From: a gamma proteobacterium symbiont of Taylorina sp.
GTDB lineage: Bacteria; Pseudomonadota; Gammaproteobacteria; GRL18
DNA length: 64,000 nucleotides
Direction: 5' to 3'
NCBI GenBank assembly: GCA_025655455.1
Contig: JAHXIV010000050.1
Coordinates: 79,208 to 143,207, forward strand
A program made the translations under genes and the position numbers. The notes below the pieces were generated by a model. It made no database searches, had not been told where the DNA came from, and saw only the letters and a program-made list of their open reading frames with translations. Shown piece by piece: positions 19,610-28,548 of this stretch. The stretch's first letter is position 1. Each line of letters starts with the position of its first letter.

Positions 19610-20890
19610 CTATTCTGTTGAAAAAATCACCTCACCTGATTTAATGGTATAAATAACCTTGCCTTTTAACTCCCAGCCGTGAAAGGGGGTATTCTTCCCC
19701 TCGCTGACAAAGTTATTTTTATCTACCTGCCAGTAATATTCAGGATCAAAGATACAGATATCTGCATCGCTGCCTATGCTCAGAGTCCCTTCGGCTATAT
19801 TGAGAATACCGGCTGGCTGGATTGTGAGGCGGGAAATAACTTCAGAGAGACTCATGTCCTGCTCATCGACCATTTTTAGTGCTAGTGGCAATAGTGTTTC
19901 AACACCACTAATTCCAGCTTCTGTTTCTGCAAAAGGAGCCAGTTTTGCATCACTGCTCAACGGTTGATGGTCAGAAACAATACTATTGATAATACCGGAT
20001 TTCACAGCCAGCTGTAGCTTATCCCGATCTCTTTGTGTTCGTAATGGCGGGAATACGTGACAATTACTATCGAAATAGGCTATATCCATTTCTGTTAAAT
20101 GCAAATGGTGAATAGCAACATCAGCTGTAACAGGTAGGCCTTCTGCCTGAGCCTGTTGTATTAATTGTATTGCTTTGGCACTGGAAATCTGGCAAAAATG
20201 AGCACGTGCTCCGGTTAATTCAATGAGTTGTAAATCTCTTGAGATGGCAATGGTTTCAGCACTGACCGGAATACCTGTAAGACCTAAGCGGGTACTAATT
20301 TTTCCTTCGTGGATGCAGCCGTCACTGAGCCAGGGATCAAATGCCTGAATAAAGACAATAATATCGTGGCTGGCGGCATATTCTAATGCACGTCGCATGA
20401 CTAAAGTATTTTTTACAGGATGGCTTGCATTACTGGTGCCGACACAGCCGGCATCCTTAAGAGTGCGCATTTCACTAAGCTTTTCACCCCTTAGCTGCTG
20501 AGTTAGTGCACTTAAGGTAAAAACCTTGGCATGTCCTTCTGTCTGGGCTTTTAAGCGCATCAGCTTAACCATTGCTGTATTATCAATTACAGGATTGGTA
20601 TCCGGCGGATAACAGACGGAGGTAATACCTCCGGCAACTGCAGCTTTGGTTTCAGAATGAATATTGCCTCTTACGCGTAAATCCACCAGACCGGGACAGA
20701 CGATATAATGTTTTGCATCGATGATCTGTTGATTCTGAAAATGTTCGGGGTTTTCACCCAGAGCAATAATCTTTCCGTTTTCAATATGGATATCAGTGAG
20801 CTGGTCAATTTGATTGGCAGGATCGATAATGCGCCCATTAATAATACTGACTGCAGGAGCTGAACCAGAAGTTGTGATTAAATTGCTCAT
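19610..20890 (-). CDS. pyrC': Dihydroorotase-like PyrC' (probably non-catalytic)
   Basis: The 426-residue amidohydrolase-fold protein resembles type I dihydroorotase (CPGLVDLRVR, then AVAGGITSVCYPPDTNPVIDN, then GISGVETLLPLAL). The metal-binding HxH that normally follows VD is RVR here (VDLRVR for VDxHVHxR), and the late DHAPH is DHQPL. Catalysis is therefore unlikely. In Pseudomonas such PyrC' (PyrX) chains form a complex with PyrB and are needed for aspartate transcarbamoylase assembly. The start lies 2 bp after the pyrB stop, consistent with that partnership. No active dihydroorotase is in the window. Confidence 0.88.
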   Translation of the reverse strand: MSNLITTSGSAPAVSIINGRIIDPANQIDQLTDIHIENGKIIALGENPEHFQNQQIIDAKHYIVCPGLVDLRVRGNIHSETKAAVAGGITSVCYPPDTNPVIDNTAMVKLMRLKAQTEGHAKVFTLSALTQQLRGEKLSEMRTLKDAGCVGTSNASHPVKNTLVMRRALEYAASHDIIVFIQAFDPWLSDGCIHEGKISTRLGLTGIPVSAETIAISRDLQLIELTGARAHFCQISSAKAIQLIQQAQAEGLPVTADVAIHHLHLTEMDIAYFDSNCHVFPPLRTQRDRDKLQLAVKSGIINSIVSDHQPLSSDAKLAPFAETEAGISGVETLLPLALKMVDEQDMSLSEVISRLTIQPAGILNIAEGTLSIGSDADICIFDPEYYWQVDKNNFVSEGKNTPFHGWELKGKVIYTIKSGEVIFSTE

Positions 20891-20892
20891 TA

Positions 20893-21867
20893 TTAACTGA
20901 TCCCCTTGGTCTGCACTGTTCCTAAAGCCTGGGACATCACTGCCATACGAATGGCAATGCCGTTAGTGACCTGTTCAAGGATCACTGATTGCGACCCGTC
21001 TGCAATACTTGAGGCAATTTCCACACCACGATTTATTGGCCCCGGGTGCATGACAATGGCATCCGGTTTTGCATAGCTCAGTTTTTCTTCTGTTAAACCA
21101 TATTGCCGGTAATATTCGGCCTCACTGGGAAGCAGTGCACCCTGCATTCGTTCCTTTTGCAAACGCAGCATGATAATCACATCTGCACCGATTAATGCAG
21201 ATTGAAAATCATGATAGACATGAACACCCAGATTTTCAACATCAACGGGAATTAAAGTTTTTGGCCCTACTACCCGGACTTCTGTTACTCCCAGAGTTGT
21301 TAAGGCATGAATTTGTGAACGTGCCACTCTGGAATGTAAAATATCACCTACAATTACTACTTTCAGATCAGCAAATTCTTTTTTATGACGGCGAATGGTA
21401 AACATGTCCAGCATGGCTTGTGATGGATGAGCATGACAGCCGTCACCAGCATTAATGACACTGATATGAGGGGAAACATGTTGTGCAATAAAATGAGCAG
21501 CACCACTTTGACTATGACGTACAATAAACATATCGCAATGCATGGCTTCCAAATTCTGCAGCATATCTAACAGGCTTTCACCCTTGCTGGTGGCAGAAGT
21601 CTTGATATTGATATTTAAGACATCCGCGGAAAGTCGTTTGGCTGCCAGTTCAAAAGTTGTCAGGGTACGGGTACTGGGTTCAAAAAATAAATTAACAATG
21701 GTTTTTCCTCGCAGCAGAGGCACTTTTTTTATTGCCTGCTGCTGAACATTAGCAAAGGGTTCAGCCGCATCAAGAATATTAATCAGATGCTGCCGTTTAA
21801 AACCTTCAATCGATAGAAAATGCTTTAAACGCCCCTGTTCATCCAGTTGAATATTTTTTCTAATCAT
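20893..21867 (-). CDS. pyrB: Aspartate carbamoyltransferase catalytic chain
   Basis: The 324-residue enzyme has the carbamoyl-phosphate motif FFEPSTRT near residue 60, then [43 protein letters not shown] and [12 protein letters not shown]. The residue after STRT is Leu where Arg is usual; Ser-Thr-Arg-Thr itself is intact. It makes carbamoyl-aspartate in the second pyrimidine step. Coupling to the inactive PyrC' gene suggests a Pseudomonas-type class A complex. Confidence 0.94.
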   Translation of the reverse strand: MIRKNIQLDEQGRLKHFLSIEGFKRQHLINILDAAEPFANVQQQAIKKVPLLRGKTIVNLFFEPSTRTLTTFELAAKRLSADVLNINIKTSATSKGESLLDMLQNLEAMHCDMFIVRHSQSGAAHFIAQHVSPHISVINAGDGCHAHPSQAMLDMFTIRRHKKEFADLKVVIVGDILHSRVARSQIHALTTLGVTEVRVVGPKTLIPVDVENLGVHVYHDFQSALIGADVIIMLRLQKERMQGALLPSEAEYYRQYGLTEEKLSYAKPDAIVMHPGPINRGVEIASSIADGSQSVILEQVTNGIAIRMAVMSQALGTVQTKGIS

Positions 21868-21904
21868 AGAATTACCTTTATTTTTCCACCATGGGCTTGT
21901 TTGA

Positions 21905-22042
21905 AAATAGAAGTCGTCGCGAAGGAAAGCTGTTTTGAGTCAGATTTTGCTATCATTTGAAGCGAATAGTTGTACTATTTAATGAAAATGATAGTGAAAT
22001 CTGGCCAAAATTAGCTTTTCTGTAGTAGACTCTCTATTCTCG
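21905..22042. repeat. Long imperfect hairpin between pyrR and pyrB
   Basis: An inner stem pairs 21940-21970 with 21974-22004 (about 23 of 31 positions, with uninterrupted CAGATTT, CTATCATTT and AATAGT blocks). Outside it, AATAGA...AGTC...GAAAGCT on the left faces AGCTTTTC...GACT...CTATT on the right. The tip has only three unpaired bases. The right end overlaps the last codons of pyrR. No second copy is visible in the window, so it could be a mobile foldback element or an attenuator-like structure in the pyrR-pyrB transcript. Confidence 0.6.
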
Positions 22043-22552
22043 GACAAGCTCTCCTAGGGTCAATTTTAATGGTTTAGGACCACTGAGCTTAATTTGCTGG
22101 TGTGTTTCCAGAGTAATTTTTTGTCCGCATACATCAGCACATATCGGCAATTCATGCTCTCCTCGATCTAATAATACGCCAAGAATAACAGATGCCGGCC
22201 TGCCGTAGTCAAATATTTCATTCAATGCAGCACGTATGGTACGACCGGTGAATAAAACATCGTCAATTAAAATAATGTGCTTGTCATCTAAACCTGGAGG
22301 GAGCTGTGATGGTTTTACTTCAGGATGTAAGCCTATTTTTGTAAAGTCATCACGATAAAATGAAATGCTCAGGCTGCCTAATGTTGATGTTAATCCCAGT
22401 TTTTCATGCAGTTGTTCGGCAATCCACAAACCACCGGTATGAATTCCCACCATAATAATATCATTTTTATTAATATTCTGTATTTGTGTGTTTAGTCCCT
22501 GTTGCATACTATCCAGAAGTTTATCTAAATCAAGGTTTTGTTCTATACTCAT
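22034..22552 (-). CDS. pyrR: PyrR, uracil phosphoribosyltransferase / pyr regulator
   Basis: The 172-residue PRTase-fold protein contains [14 protein letters not shown], then [14 protein letters not shown], then the PRPP loop [19 protein letters not shown], and [10 protein letters not shown]. In Gram-positives it binds pyr mRNA; in gammaproteobacteria the regulatory role is less clear. It precedes pyrB-pyrC' in the same direction, with a long hairpin in the 166-bp gap. Confidence 0.93.
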   Translation of the reverse strand: MSIEQNLDLDKLLDSMQQGLNTQIQNINKNDIIMVGIHTGGLWIAEQLHEKLGLTSTLGSLSISFYRDDFTKIGLHPEVKPSQLPPGLDDKHIILIDDVLFTGRTIRAALNEIFDYGRPASVILGVLLDRGEHELPICADVCGQKITLETHQQIKLSGPKPLKLTLGELVRE

Positions 22553-22570
22553 TTATTCCTGTCCATCTAT

Positions 22571-22615
22571 TTATCCTCTCTCCCTTTGGAAGAGGGGTAG
22601 GGTGAGGGTTTTCTT
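22571..22615. repeat. Short G/C-rich hairpin-type repeat (CTCTCCCTTTGGAAGAGGGG)
   Basis: CCTCTCCCTTTGGAAGAGGGG is followed by TAGGGTGAGGG. The CCTCT/AGAGG arms pair over a short loop. Similar blocks occur at 34886-34968 and 47692-47743, all between genes. It sits in the gap between pyrR and ruvX. Confidence 0.5.
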
Positions 22616-22625
22616 AAATTACTAA

Positions 22626-23099
22626 CTAAGGTGACTGTAACCAGCTTTCTAAAATCAGTTGTGCAGCAAGCCGATCAATATCGTGACCCTGCTGTTTGTT
22701 TGTTTTTACTTTTTTTCCTGCTTTACTATAACGTCTGGGCGAGGTGTGTCCTTCATAACCTAATATCTGACTGGCTTCACGGGAGGTTAAACGCTCATCC
22801 ATAAAATGTATTGGAAGATTGTACCTTTGATTAAGTTGTTTGCCAAAAATATTTGCTGTTTCTGTTGTTTCCTGCTCTTCTCCCTCCATTGTCAGGGGAA
22901 GGCCAACAATGAGAGCTGCCGGGTGCCATTGTTGTATTAATTGTTCAATTGCTGACCAGTCGGGCTTTTTATGATGAGATTTTAAAGTGATCAATGCTCT
23001 TGCCGTGCCGGTCAAACGTTGCCCCACTGCAACTCCAATTTTATTCTGGCTATAATCAAAGCCAAGAAAGGTACTGCTTGCCGGATAGTCTGTAGTCAT
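22626..23099 (-). CDS. ruvX: RuvX (YqgF) Holliday-junction-resolvase-fold protein
   Basis: The product (158 residues from the chosen start) has the RNase H-like core FLGFDYSQNKIGVAVGQ, GLPLTMEGEEQ, FMDERLTSREA and a late DRLAAQLILESWL. It acts in 16S/pre-rRNA 5' processing and possibly recombination. Three in-frame starts lie within 24 bp; the ATG at 23099 avoids overlap with yqgE and matches the family length, but no strong ribosome site distinguishes them. The basic insert SKAGKKVKTNKQ is slightly longer than in E. coli. Confidence 0.9.
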   Translation of the reverse strand: MTTDYPASSTFLGFDYSQNKIGVAVGQRLTGTARALITLKSHHKKPDWSAIEQLIQQWHPAALIVGLPLTMEGEEQETTETANIFGKQLNQRYNLPIHFMDERLTSREASQILGYEGHTSPRRYSKAGKKVKTNKQQGHDIDRLAAQLILESWLQSP

Positions 23100-23103
23100 T
23101 ATA

Positions 23104-23661
23104 TCAGGCATGACCAATATCACTGGATATCAGGTGAATATCAATGCCTATCTTCATGGCAGCATTTTCCCAACGTTTATTAAAAGGTGTATGAAAAATA
23201 ATGTCATTATCTGCAGGCGTATTGAGCCAGGAATTTTCCTGTATTTCTTTCTCAATCTGCCCACTGATCCAACCGGAATAGCCTAGAATAATTAAATAAT
23301 CAGCAGGACCTTCACCTTTTGCAATTGCTGTTAAAATATCTTTAGAGGAACTCAGGGAAATATGTTCATTGATAGAGAGTGTCTGCTGCCAGCTTTTTTT
23401 ATCATGATTGCTGTGCAAAATAAAGCCGTGTCCTGTCTCAACGGGACCGCCCAGATAAACTGGAGTGGAACCGATACTGCTATCCTCTAATGGAATATTA
23501 AGTTGCGACAATAACTCAACAAAAGTAATATCAGTCGGGCGATTAATGGTTAAGCCCATAGCGCCGTGCTCATTATGCTGGCATATAAAACTGACGCTTT
23601 TTTCAAACATCGGATCGGCCAGGCCAGGCATTGCAATAATAAAATGATTGGTTAGATTCAT
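23104..23661 (-). CDS. yqgE: YqgE/AlgH family protein (UPF0301)
   Basis: The 185-residue product has the whole UPF0301 signature: LTNHFIIAMPGLADPMFEKSV, HNEHGAMGLTINRP, VYLGGPVETGHGFILH, and LIILGYSGWISGQIEKEI. The molecular role is unsettled. It precedes ruvX in the conserved pair, with 4 bp to the chosen ruvX start. Confidence 0.94.
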   Translation of the reverse strand: MNLTNHFIIAMPGLADPMFEKSVSFICQHNEHGAMGLTINRPTDITFVELLSQLNIPLEDSSIGSTPVYLGGPVETGHGFILHSNHDKKSWQQTLSINEHISLSSSKDILTAIAKGEGPADYLIILGYSGWISGQIEKEIQENSWLNTPADNDIIFHTPFNKRWENAAMKIGIDIHLISSDIGHA

Positions 23662-23682
23662 AAATGCTCGTGTGTAAAAATC

Positions 23683-24585
23683 CTATTTATAAGTAAAAGA
23701 CTTCCCTGAATTATGGGTGAACTGCCAGGTTCTTGTAATAACCAGGCGGTTATTTCCTCTTAAAACTGATTGTGGTACGGGTGCATAGGGTGCTGCCAGT
23801 TGTACGATTTTTCTGGCTGCATTATCCAGGGTATTATGACCTGATGATCGACTGATACGAATACTGATAATGTCTCCGTCAGGACTGATAGCTACGATTA
23901 AAACAAGTTGACCTTCCAATTTGTCTTTGCGTGCCTGAGCGGGATAATTGAGGTTGCCAATACGTTCAATTTTTTTTGTCCAGGACTTCAGATACATGGC
24001 ATCGGGTGTTCTTTGTGTTGATGCTGTTATATAAGTAGCCTTTGGACGCTTGGCATACATTTTATTCTTTTCATCAAGCTCGGCTTCTATTTCAATAATT
24101 TGTTTTTGTAAATCAGCCATATAGTCGTTAATAACAACAGGCTTCTTTTTCGGACGGGACTTTTTTTTCTTCTGTAGTTTTGGAGCTTTTTTGTTAGTTG
24201 GTTTTGCGGCTGATAAAATTGGTTTGTTATTAACAGTCTTTGGTACAGGCTTGGGTGCTACTTTTGGTCTGTTTTCCAGAGCATTTCCCTGAGTTGGTAT
24301 CTCTCCCGGATTCTTACTGGTTGGTTTGGCCTTTTCTTTTATATTACCCCCACCCACCTGATCTGCCTGAGCTAAGAAATCAGGATTTTCCGGTGCTTTT
24401 TCTGCTTTGGTATTGACTAAAACAATATCAAGAGTTTGGTTGGCAGAATGTTTTTTGATTGGAGGAGTGGTAAAAGAAATACCAAAAATCATAGAATTAT
24501 GGATGATCAAAGCAATCACAAAAGCTGTCAGTAAATTGGTTGGAGCTGTATAGGATAAAATTTTATGGTTTTTATTAAAATACAT
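23683..24585 (-). CDS. tonB: TonB-family energy transducer
   Basis: The 300-residue product has one N-terminal membrane helix (about residues 17-35), a long Pro/Lys-rich periplasmic spacer (about 75-150, including KKKKSRPKKKPVV), a charged helical stretch and a C-terminal TonB domain (about 205-300) with YPAQARKDKLEGQLVLIV and VAISPDGDI, then SSGHNTLDNAA. It couples proton-motive force to outer-membrane transporters. The place between yqgE and gshB matches tonB3 of Pseudomonas, linked there to pili, so a motility-related role is possible. Confidence 0.9.
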   Translation of the reverse strand: MYFNKNHKILSYTAPTNLLTAFVIALIIHNSMIFGISFTTPPIKKHSANQTLDIVLVNTKAEKAPENPDFLAQADQVGGGNIKEKAKPTSKNPGEIPTQGNALENRPKVAPKPVPKTVNNKPILSAAKPTNKKAPKLQKKKKSRPKKKPVVINDYMADLQKQIIEIEAELDEKNKMYAKRPKATYITASTQRTPDAMYLKSWTKKIERIGNLNYPAQARKDKLEGQLVLIVAISPDGDIISIRISRSSGHNTLDNAARKIVQLAAPYAPVPQSVLRGNNRLVITRTWQFTHNSGKSFTYK

Positions 24586-24605
24586 AGACTGACTAATAGC
24601 GTTTT

Positions 24606-25139
24606 TCAGGTTAAAGGCTTTTTGTTGATAAGAGCTTGCGTAATTATACCGCTAACAACACCAAGTAGCACGGCAAAAGTAATGAATACTGGCAGTAGTT
24701 TAAATAAACCTGGATGGGGAATGAAAAAATACCAGGCAATTAGAAACTGTCCCGTCATATGGGACATGGAAGCTATCACCGCGTAACCAATAGCACCGGG
24801 CTGGAAATACAATAGTAAATTATAACGAAACGGGAGCTGCAGCAGGCTGAGACTGATCAGGCTAAAGATTGCTCCGGACAGACTCAGTAGAAAAGAGGGA
24901 GATAAAAAAGTACCTAATAGCAAACTGCCGATAATGACTCGCAATAAGCTGACTTGCAATGCAGTTTTCCAGCCATAGATGATAAAAGTTAATAAAGTAA
25001 TGACATTGGATAAACCCGGTTTGATACCGGGCATTGGACTGGGAAAAGCAGATTCAATGATATGAATAGTAATCGCCAGAGCAGTTAACAGGGCAATCAG
25101 ATGATCTTCTTTGTTGGTGACAAAATGTAATTGCTTCAT
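24606..25139 (-). CDS. Gx transporter family membrane protein
   Basis: The product (177 residues from the chosen ATG) has five or six hydrophobic helices and the family pattern FPSPMPGIKPGLSNVITLL, with glycine repeats. It was first named for heptaprenyl diphosphate synthase component I. The start at 25139 follows the upstream stop by 1 bp; a longer frame would overlap that gene. The next genes encode a NusG domain II protein and ApbE. This trio recurs in other genomes and is thought to be a redox or flavin-associated membrane system; the substrate is unknown. Confidence 0.8.
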   Translation of the reverse strand: MKQLHFVTNKEDHLIALLTALAITIHIIESAFPSPMPGIKPGLSNVITLLTFIIYGWKTALQVSLLRVIIGSLLLGTFLSPSFLLSLSGAIFSLISLSLLQLPFRYNLLLYFQPGAIGYAVIASMSHMTGQFLIAWYFFIPHPGLFKLLPVFITFAVLLGVVSGIITQALINKKPLT

Positions 25140-25140
25140 C

Positions 25141-25659
25141 TTATTGTCCCCCTGATACGGCATCAAAACGACTGCCTTTGCCCGGTGCCGGAAAACTTTG
25201 AGATTGAGAACCTTGCAGCCTGATACTTATCTGATTAGGCAGACAGGCTGTGATGTCGCCATTATTGCTGATCCAGCCGTGTAAAATACAAAATTGGTTA
25301 TAGCAGGGGGAATGAATAAAACGAGCTTTTCTTTGTTTGATTTCAATCAGGCTTTGTCCTATTGCACCCTCAATTTTAATGGTTTTGTCCTGACTAAGAG
25401 AATATATTTTTGGCACAGCATCTGTGATTTGAATCATTAAAAATTCAGCTTCTCCTGAAGGTTTATTGTCAAACCAGAAAATATGATACAGCCATAGCGT
25501 TAAAATTACAGCAAATAATAAAATCAGGCCATCACCGGGTTTAAGAAATTGTTTGGGGTCGAATTGACCGGAGTCAGAGTCAAATGATGCAGCTGCGGAA
25601 TGTTTATTTAAATCAGTACCATTTGATACCGACCCCTTATTAAGGTTCTTATTATTCAC
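25141..25659 (-). CDS. NusG domain II-containing membrane-anchored protein
   Basis: The 172-residue product has one membrane helix (about 45-63) and a C-terminal extracytoplasmic NusG-II-like domain (about 70-155, with CYNQFCILHGWISNNGDITACLPNQISIRL). Two close Cys (C..FC) and one in TACLPN are conserved in this family. The first 40 residues are Ser/Asp-rich and come largely from an in-frame R2 repeat at 25555-25636. The first 8 bp overlap the end of apbE. Confidence 0.82.
   Translation of the reverse strand: MNNKNLNKGSVSNGTDLNKHSAAASFDSDSGQFDPKQFLKPGDGLILLFAVILTLWLYHIFWFDNKPSGEAEFLMIQITDAVPKIYSLSQDKTIKIEGAIGQSLIEIKQRKARFIHSPCYNQFCILHGWISNNGDITACLPNQISIRLQGSQSQSFPAPGKGSRFDAVSGGQ
25555..25636. 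repeat. R2 repeat copy inside a coding region
   Basis: GGGGTCGAATTGACCGGAGTCAGAGTCAAATG starts in two parts at 25555 (CGGAGTCAGAGTCAAATGATG from about 25569), and CCATTTGATACCGACCCC ends it at 25636. The outer GGGGTCG/CGACCCC and inner TCAAATG/CATTTGA blocks pair. It lies wholly inside the 5' part of the NusG-II gene without breaking the frame. Confidence 0.8.
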
Positions 25660-26740
25660 GACTACTGACTACTATTGATTTATTATTAACCAATAATTTG
25701 ATACGTTCAGCCATTGCTGATGATAGATAGATTTGATTATCTGTTGTAATCAGCATGACATGGTCAATTCCCATCTTGGCCGCGACAGCCTGCCATTGTT
25801 CCACACCTGCAATAAACAAAGCAGTTGAAGCTGCATCAGCCAGTCCGGCATCTTTTGCCAGAACGGTGACAGAACGTGTCCCTACTGATGGAAACCCGCT
25901 TCTCGGATCAATAATATGGTGATAATGTTGACCTTGAAATTCAAAAAAACGTTCATAGTTACCAGAAGTAAAAAGTGCCTCATCATTATACAGTTCAATA
26001 CTGGCTAAAATCTTTTTCTGATCAGGATGTTGTTTATAAGAAGGATTTTTAATGCCGATACGCCAGGGACGATTATTTTTTGAGCCAATAACCTTGAGAT
26101 CCCCACCGGCATTAATCAGACCATTATGAATATTGTTCTGCTTCATAATCTGAATCATTTTCTCAATGGCCACACCCTTGGCAAAGGCACCAAAATCCAG
26201 AGAAACTGCAGGGTTTGTGGTTCGAATTTCAGTATTATTGTTATTGGTATTAAGCACAATATCCTGCATTTGAGGATTTTGTTTTAATAAAGTCTCAATT
26301 TGTTTTTGCTCAGGTACTTTAAATGAATGATTTTCATCTTCAATTTGATCAAACTGCCAGGTTTTGATGAGTCGTCCTATGGCAGGATTAAACAGGCCGT
26401 TACTTTTTTCAGATAATGACTGGCTTTGTTGAATGAGAGAAATAATAGAAGCTGTTGTAGAAAATGGTTTTAAACTCTTTAACTGCTGATTAACCTGTCC
26501 CAGTTCCCCGTCGTTCCAAGGGTGCCAGTCAAGATGCAGTTGGTCAAATTCAGCACTAATCAAACCAATAACTTGTTGAGCCTGTTCAGGCTTATCACTG
26601 AGTAGACTGATATCAACTAAAGTTCCAAAAGTAAAAAGCTGCTGCTGATAGAGTTTTCCTGAATTATTTTCAAAGTGACAGGATGTTAAAATGAAAGTAA
26701 TAAGAATTAATAGAAGAAATTTAGAATCGTATTCTAACAT
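25652..26740 (-). CDS. apbE: FAD:protein FMN transferase ApbE
   Basis: The 362-residue lipoprotein has lipobox LTSC near residue 21. Family motifs are FTFGTLVDISL, LDFGAFAKGVAIEKM (FMN/FAD site), GLINAGGDLKVIG, and HHIIDPRSGFPSVGTRSVTVLAKDAGLADAASTALF in pieces. It attaches FMN covalently to threonine of target proteins such as Rnf/Nqr subunits in the periplasm. The target is not in the window; adjacent membrane genes are candidates. Confidence 0.93.
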   Translation of the reverse strand: MLEYDSKFLLLILITFILTSCHFENNSGKLYQQQLFTFGTLVDISLLSDKPEQAQQVIGLISAEFDQLHLDWHPWNDGELGQVNQQLKSLKPFSTTASIISLIQQSQSLSEKSNGLFNPAIGRLIKTWQFDQIEDENHSFKVPEQKQIETLLKQNPQMQDIVLNTNNNNTEIRTTNPAVSLDFGAFAKGVAIEKMIQIMKQNNIHNGLINAGGDLKVIGSKNNRPWRIGIKNPSYKQHPDQKKILASIELYNDEALFTSGNYERFFEFQGQHYHHIIDPRSGFPSVGTRSVTVLAKDAGLADAASTALFIAGVEQWQAVAAKMGIDHVMLITTDNQIYLSSAMAERIKLLVNNKSIVVSSRE

Positions 26741-26764
26741 AATTTGGCTTTACATAATCGATAG

Positions 26765-27721
26765 TTATTTCCGGACGATCTTTTCAATTTCATCCATTAA
26801 TAAGCCGCTAATATTCAAATTATATTGTGTATCCAATTCCCGAATACAAGTAGGGCTGGTGACATTGATTTCAGTAATATAATCACCGATAACATCCATA
26901 CCGACAAATATCAGTCCCATCGCTTTTAATCTGGGAGCTACTTGTTCACATAGCCAATAGTCCCGTTTACTTAAAGGTAATCCGACACCAGTGCCTCCGG
27001 CTGCCAGATTGCCGCGTGTTTCACCTGCTGGAGGAATGCGTGCCAAGGCATAATCAACAGGGATTCCATTGATCAGTAAAATACGTTTATCTCCCTGAGT
27101 AATTTCAGGAATAAAACGCTGTGCCATAATATAATGCTTACCATGATCAGTCATTGTTTCCAGGATGACATTAAAATTATGATCATTTTCCTTAATGCGG
27201 AAAATAGAATGTCCGCCCATACCACCCAGTGGTTTAACGATAATATCTTTGTGGTATTGTAAAAATTCCTTGAACTGATGTTTATTGCGACTGACTAAGG
27301 TTGGTACGGTGCATTCAGGGAACTGGTGGGTAAATAACTTTTCATTAGCATCCCGTAATGAAGAAGGTTTGTTAATAATAAGAGTGCCTGCCTGTTCTGC
27401 CAGTTCCAGCATATAAGTAAGGTAAATATACTCCATATCAAAGGGAGGATCCTTACGCATCAGGATGACATCTAAATCAGATAATGGGTGGATGGCAGGG
27501 GATTGATCAATAAATTGATACCAGTTATTACTACTATCTTCCAGATGTAAGCGTTGTGTCGTTGCCATGGCCTGATTATTGTCAATAAATAAATCGGCCA
27601 TTTCCATATAATGAATTTCATAATCACGCCGCTGAGCTTCAAGCAGCATAGCAAAACTGCTGTCCTTTTTTGTGTTAATGGATGCAATCGGATCCATTAC
27701 AATACCGAGTTTAATAGTCAT
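26765..27721 (-). CDS. gshB: Glutathione synthetase
   Basis: The 318-residue ATP-grasp enzyme shows the GshB pattern: LGIVMDPIASINTKKDSSFAM, DVILMRKDPPFDMEYIY, KPLGGMGGHSIFRI, AQRFIPEITQGDKRILLING, GGTGVGLPLS and the final INVTSPTCIRELD. It joins glycine to gamma-glutamylcysteine. Position upstream of tonB-yqgE-ruvX-pyr matches Pseudomonas, with the apbE trio inserted between. Confidence 0.96.
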   Translation of the reverse strand: MTIKLGIVMDPIASINTKKDSSFAMLLEAQRRDYEIHYMEMADLFIDNNQAMATTQRLHLEDSSNNWYQFIDQSPAIHPLSDLDVILMRKDPPFDMEYIYLTYMLELAEQAGTLIINKPSSLRDANEKLFTHQFPECTVPTLVSRNKHQFKEFLQYHKDIIVKPLGGMGGHSIFRIKENDHNFNVILETMTDHGKHYIMAQRFIPEITQGDKRILLINGIPVDYALARIPPAGETRGNLAAGGTGVGLPLSKRDYWLCEQVAPRLKAMGLIFVGMDVIGDYITEINVTSPTCIRELDTQYNLNISGLLMDEIEKIVRK

Positions 27722-27771
27722 AGTGGTGATTATACACCTTTATGCTCGTTCTATGGATAGATAAATCTGAT

Positions 27772-28506
27772 TTATGCCAAATCCCCCCACATATATTGTA
27801 AAACACTCAAAGTACTTATACCGGCAGTCTCAGTACGTAAAATTCTGGGACCCAAAGTAACTTTTTGATAGTTATTCTTAATCGATAATTGAATTTCAGA
27901 GTCATTCAAACCACCTTCAGGACCAATAAAAATATTTATACTGTCAGGCTTTAAGTGTTTTAATTCAGATAGGCTGGTACCGGCATCAGGTGATAATAAT
28001 AATTGTATATCAGCAGAATAATGACTGATTTGTTCTACCCGAATAGGGGAATTTACCTTAACCAGTGTGGTTCGACCGGATTGTTCACATGCACTTTGAG
28101 CAATGCCCTGCCAATGCTGTTCTTTTTTAGCAAGGCGTTTTGAATTAAAGTGACCGGCATTGGAGCGTTGTGTCAAGACCGGTGTAATACTATGCACTCC
28201 AATTTCTACTGCCTTTTGAATGCTGAAATCCATTCGTTCACTACGTGAAATACCCTGAAATAAATGAATTTTTACAGGAGATTCACTATTTTTTTCAATA
28301 AAATTATTAATAATAACGGAAACACTGCGCTTTTGAACTTCACTCAATGTCGCTGTATATTCACCCCCCAGGCCGTTAAACAGAATAATCTCATTGCCTG
28401 ATTTGAGTCTCAATACATTAACAATATAATTAATCAGAGCTGGGGGAAGATTGAACTGTTGTCTGGACGCTAGCGGAATATCAATAAAAAATCGAGATGT
28501 TCTCAT
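27772..28506 (-). CDS. rsmE: RsmE, 16S rRNA m3U1498 methyltransferase
   Basis: The 244-residue SPOUT enzyme has an N-terminal PUA-like part (FNLPPALINYIVNVLRLKSG) and a SPOUT domain: FQGISRSERMDFSIQKAVEIGV, PVLTQRSN, QSACEQSGR, FIGPEGGLNDSE and LGPRILRTETAGISTL. It methylates U1498 of 16S rRNA. It is directly upstream of gshB, as in many gammaproteobacteria. Confidence 0.95.
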   Translation of the reverse strand: MRTSRFFIDIPLASRQQFNLPPALINYIVNVLRLKSGNEIILFNGLGGEYTATLSEVQKRSVSVIINNFIEKNSESPVKIHLFQGISRSERMDFSIQKAVEIGVHSITPVLTQRSNAGHFNSKRLAKKEQHWQGIAQSACEQSGRTTLVKVNSPIRVEQISHYSADIQLLLSPDAGTSLSELKHLKPDSINIFIGPEGGLNDSEIQLSIKNNYQKVTLGPRILRTETAGISTLSVLQYMWGDLA

Positions 28507-28548
28507 ATTGTTGTTCTAAATCATAGGTTTAATGTAAGCCTAAGTAAC

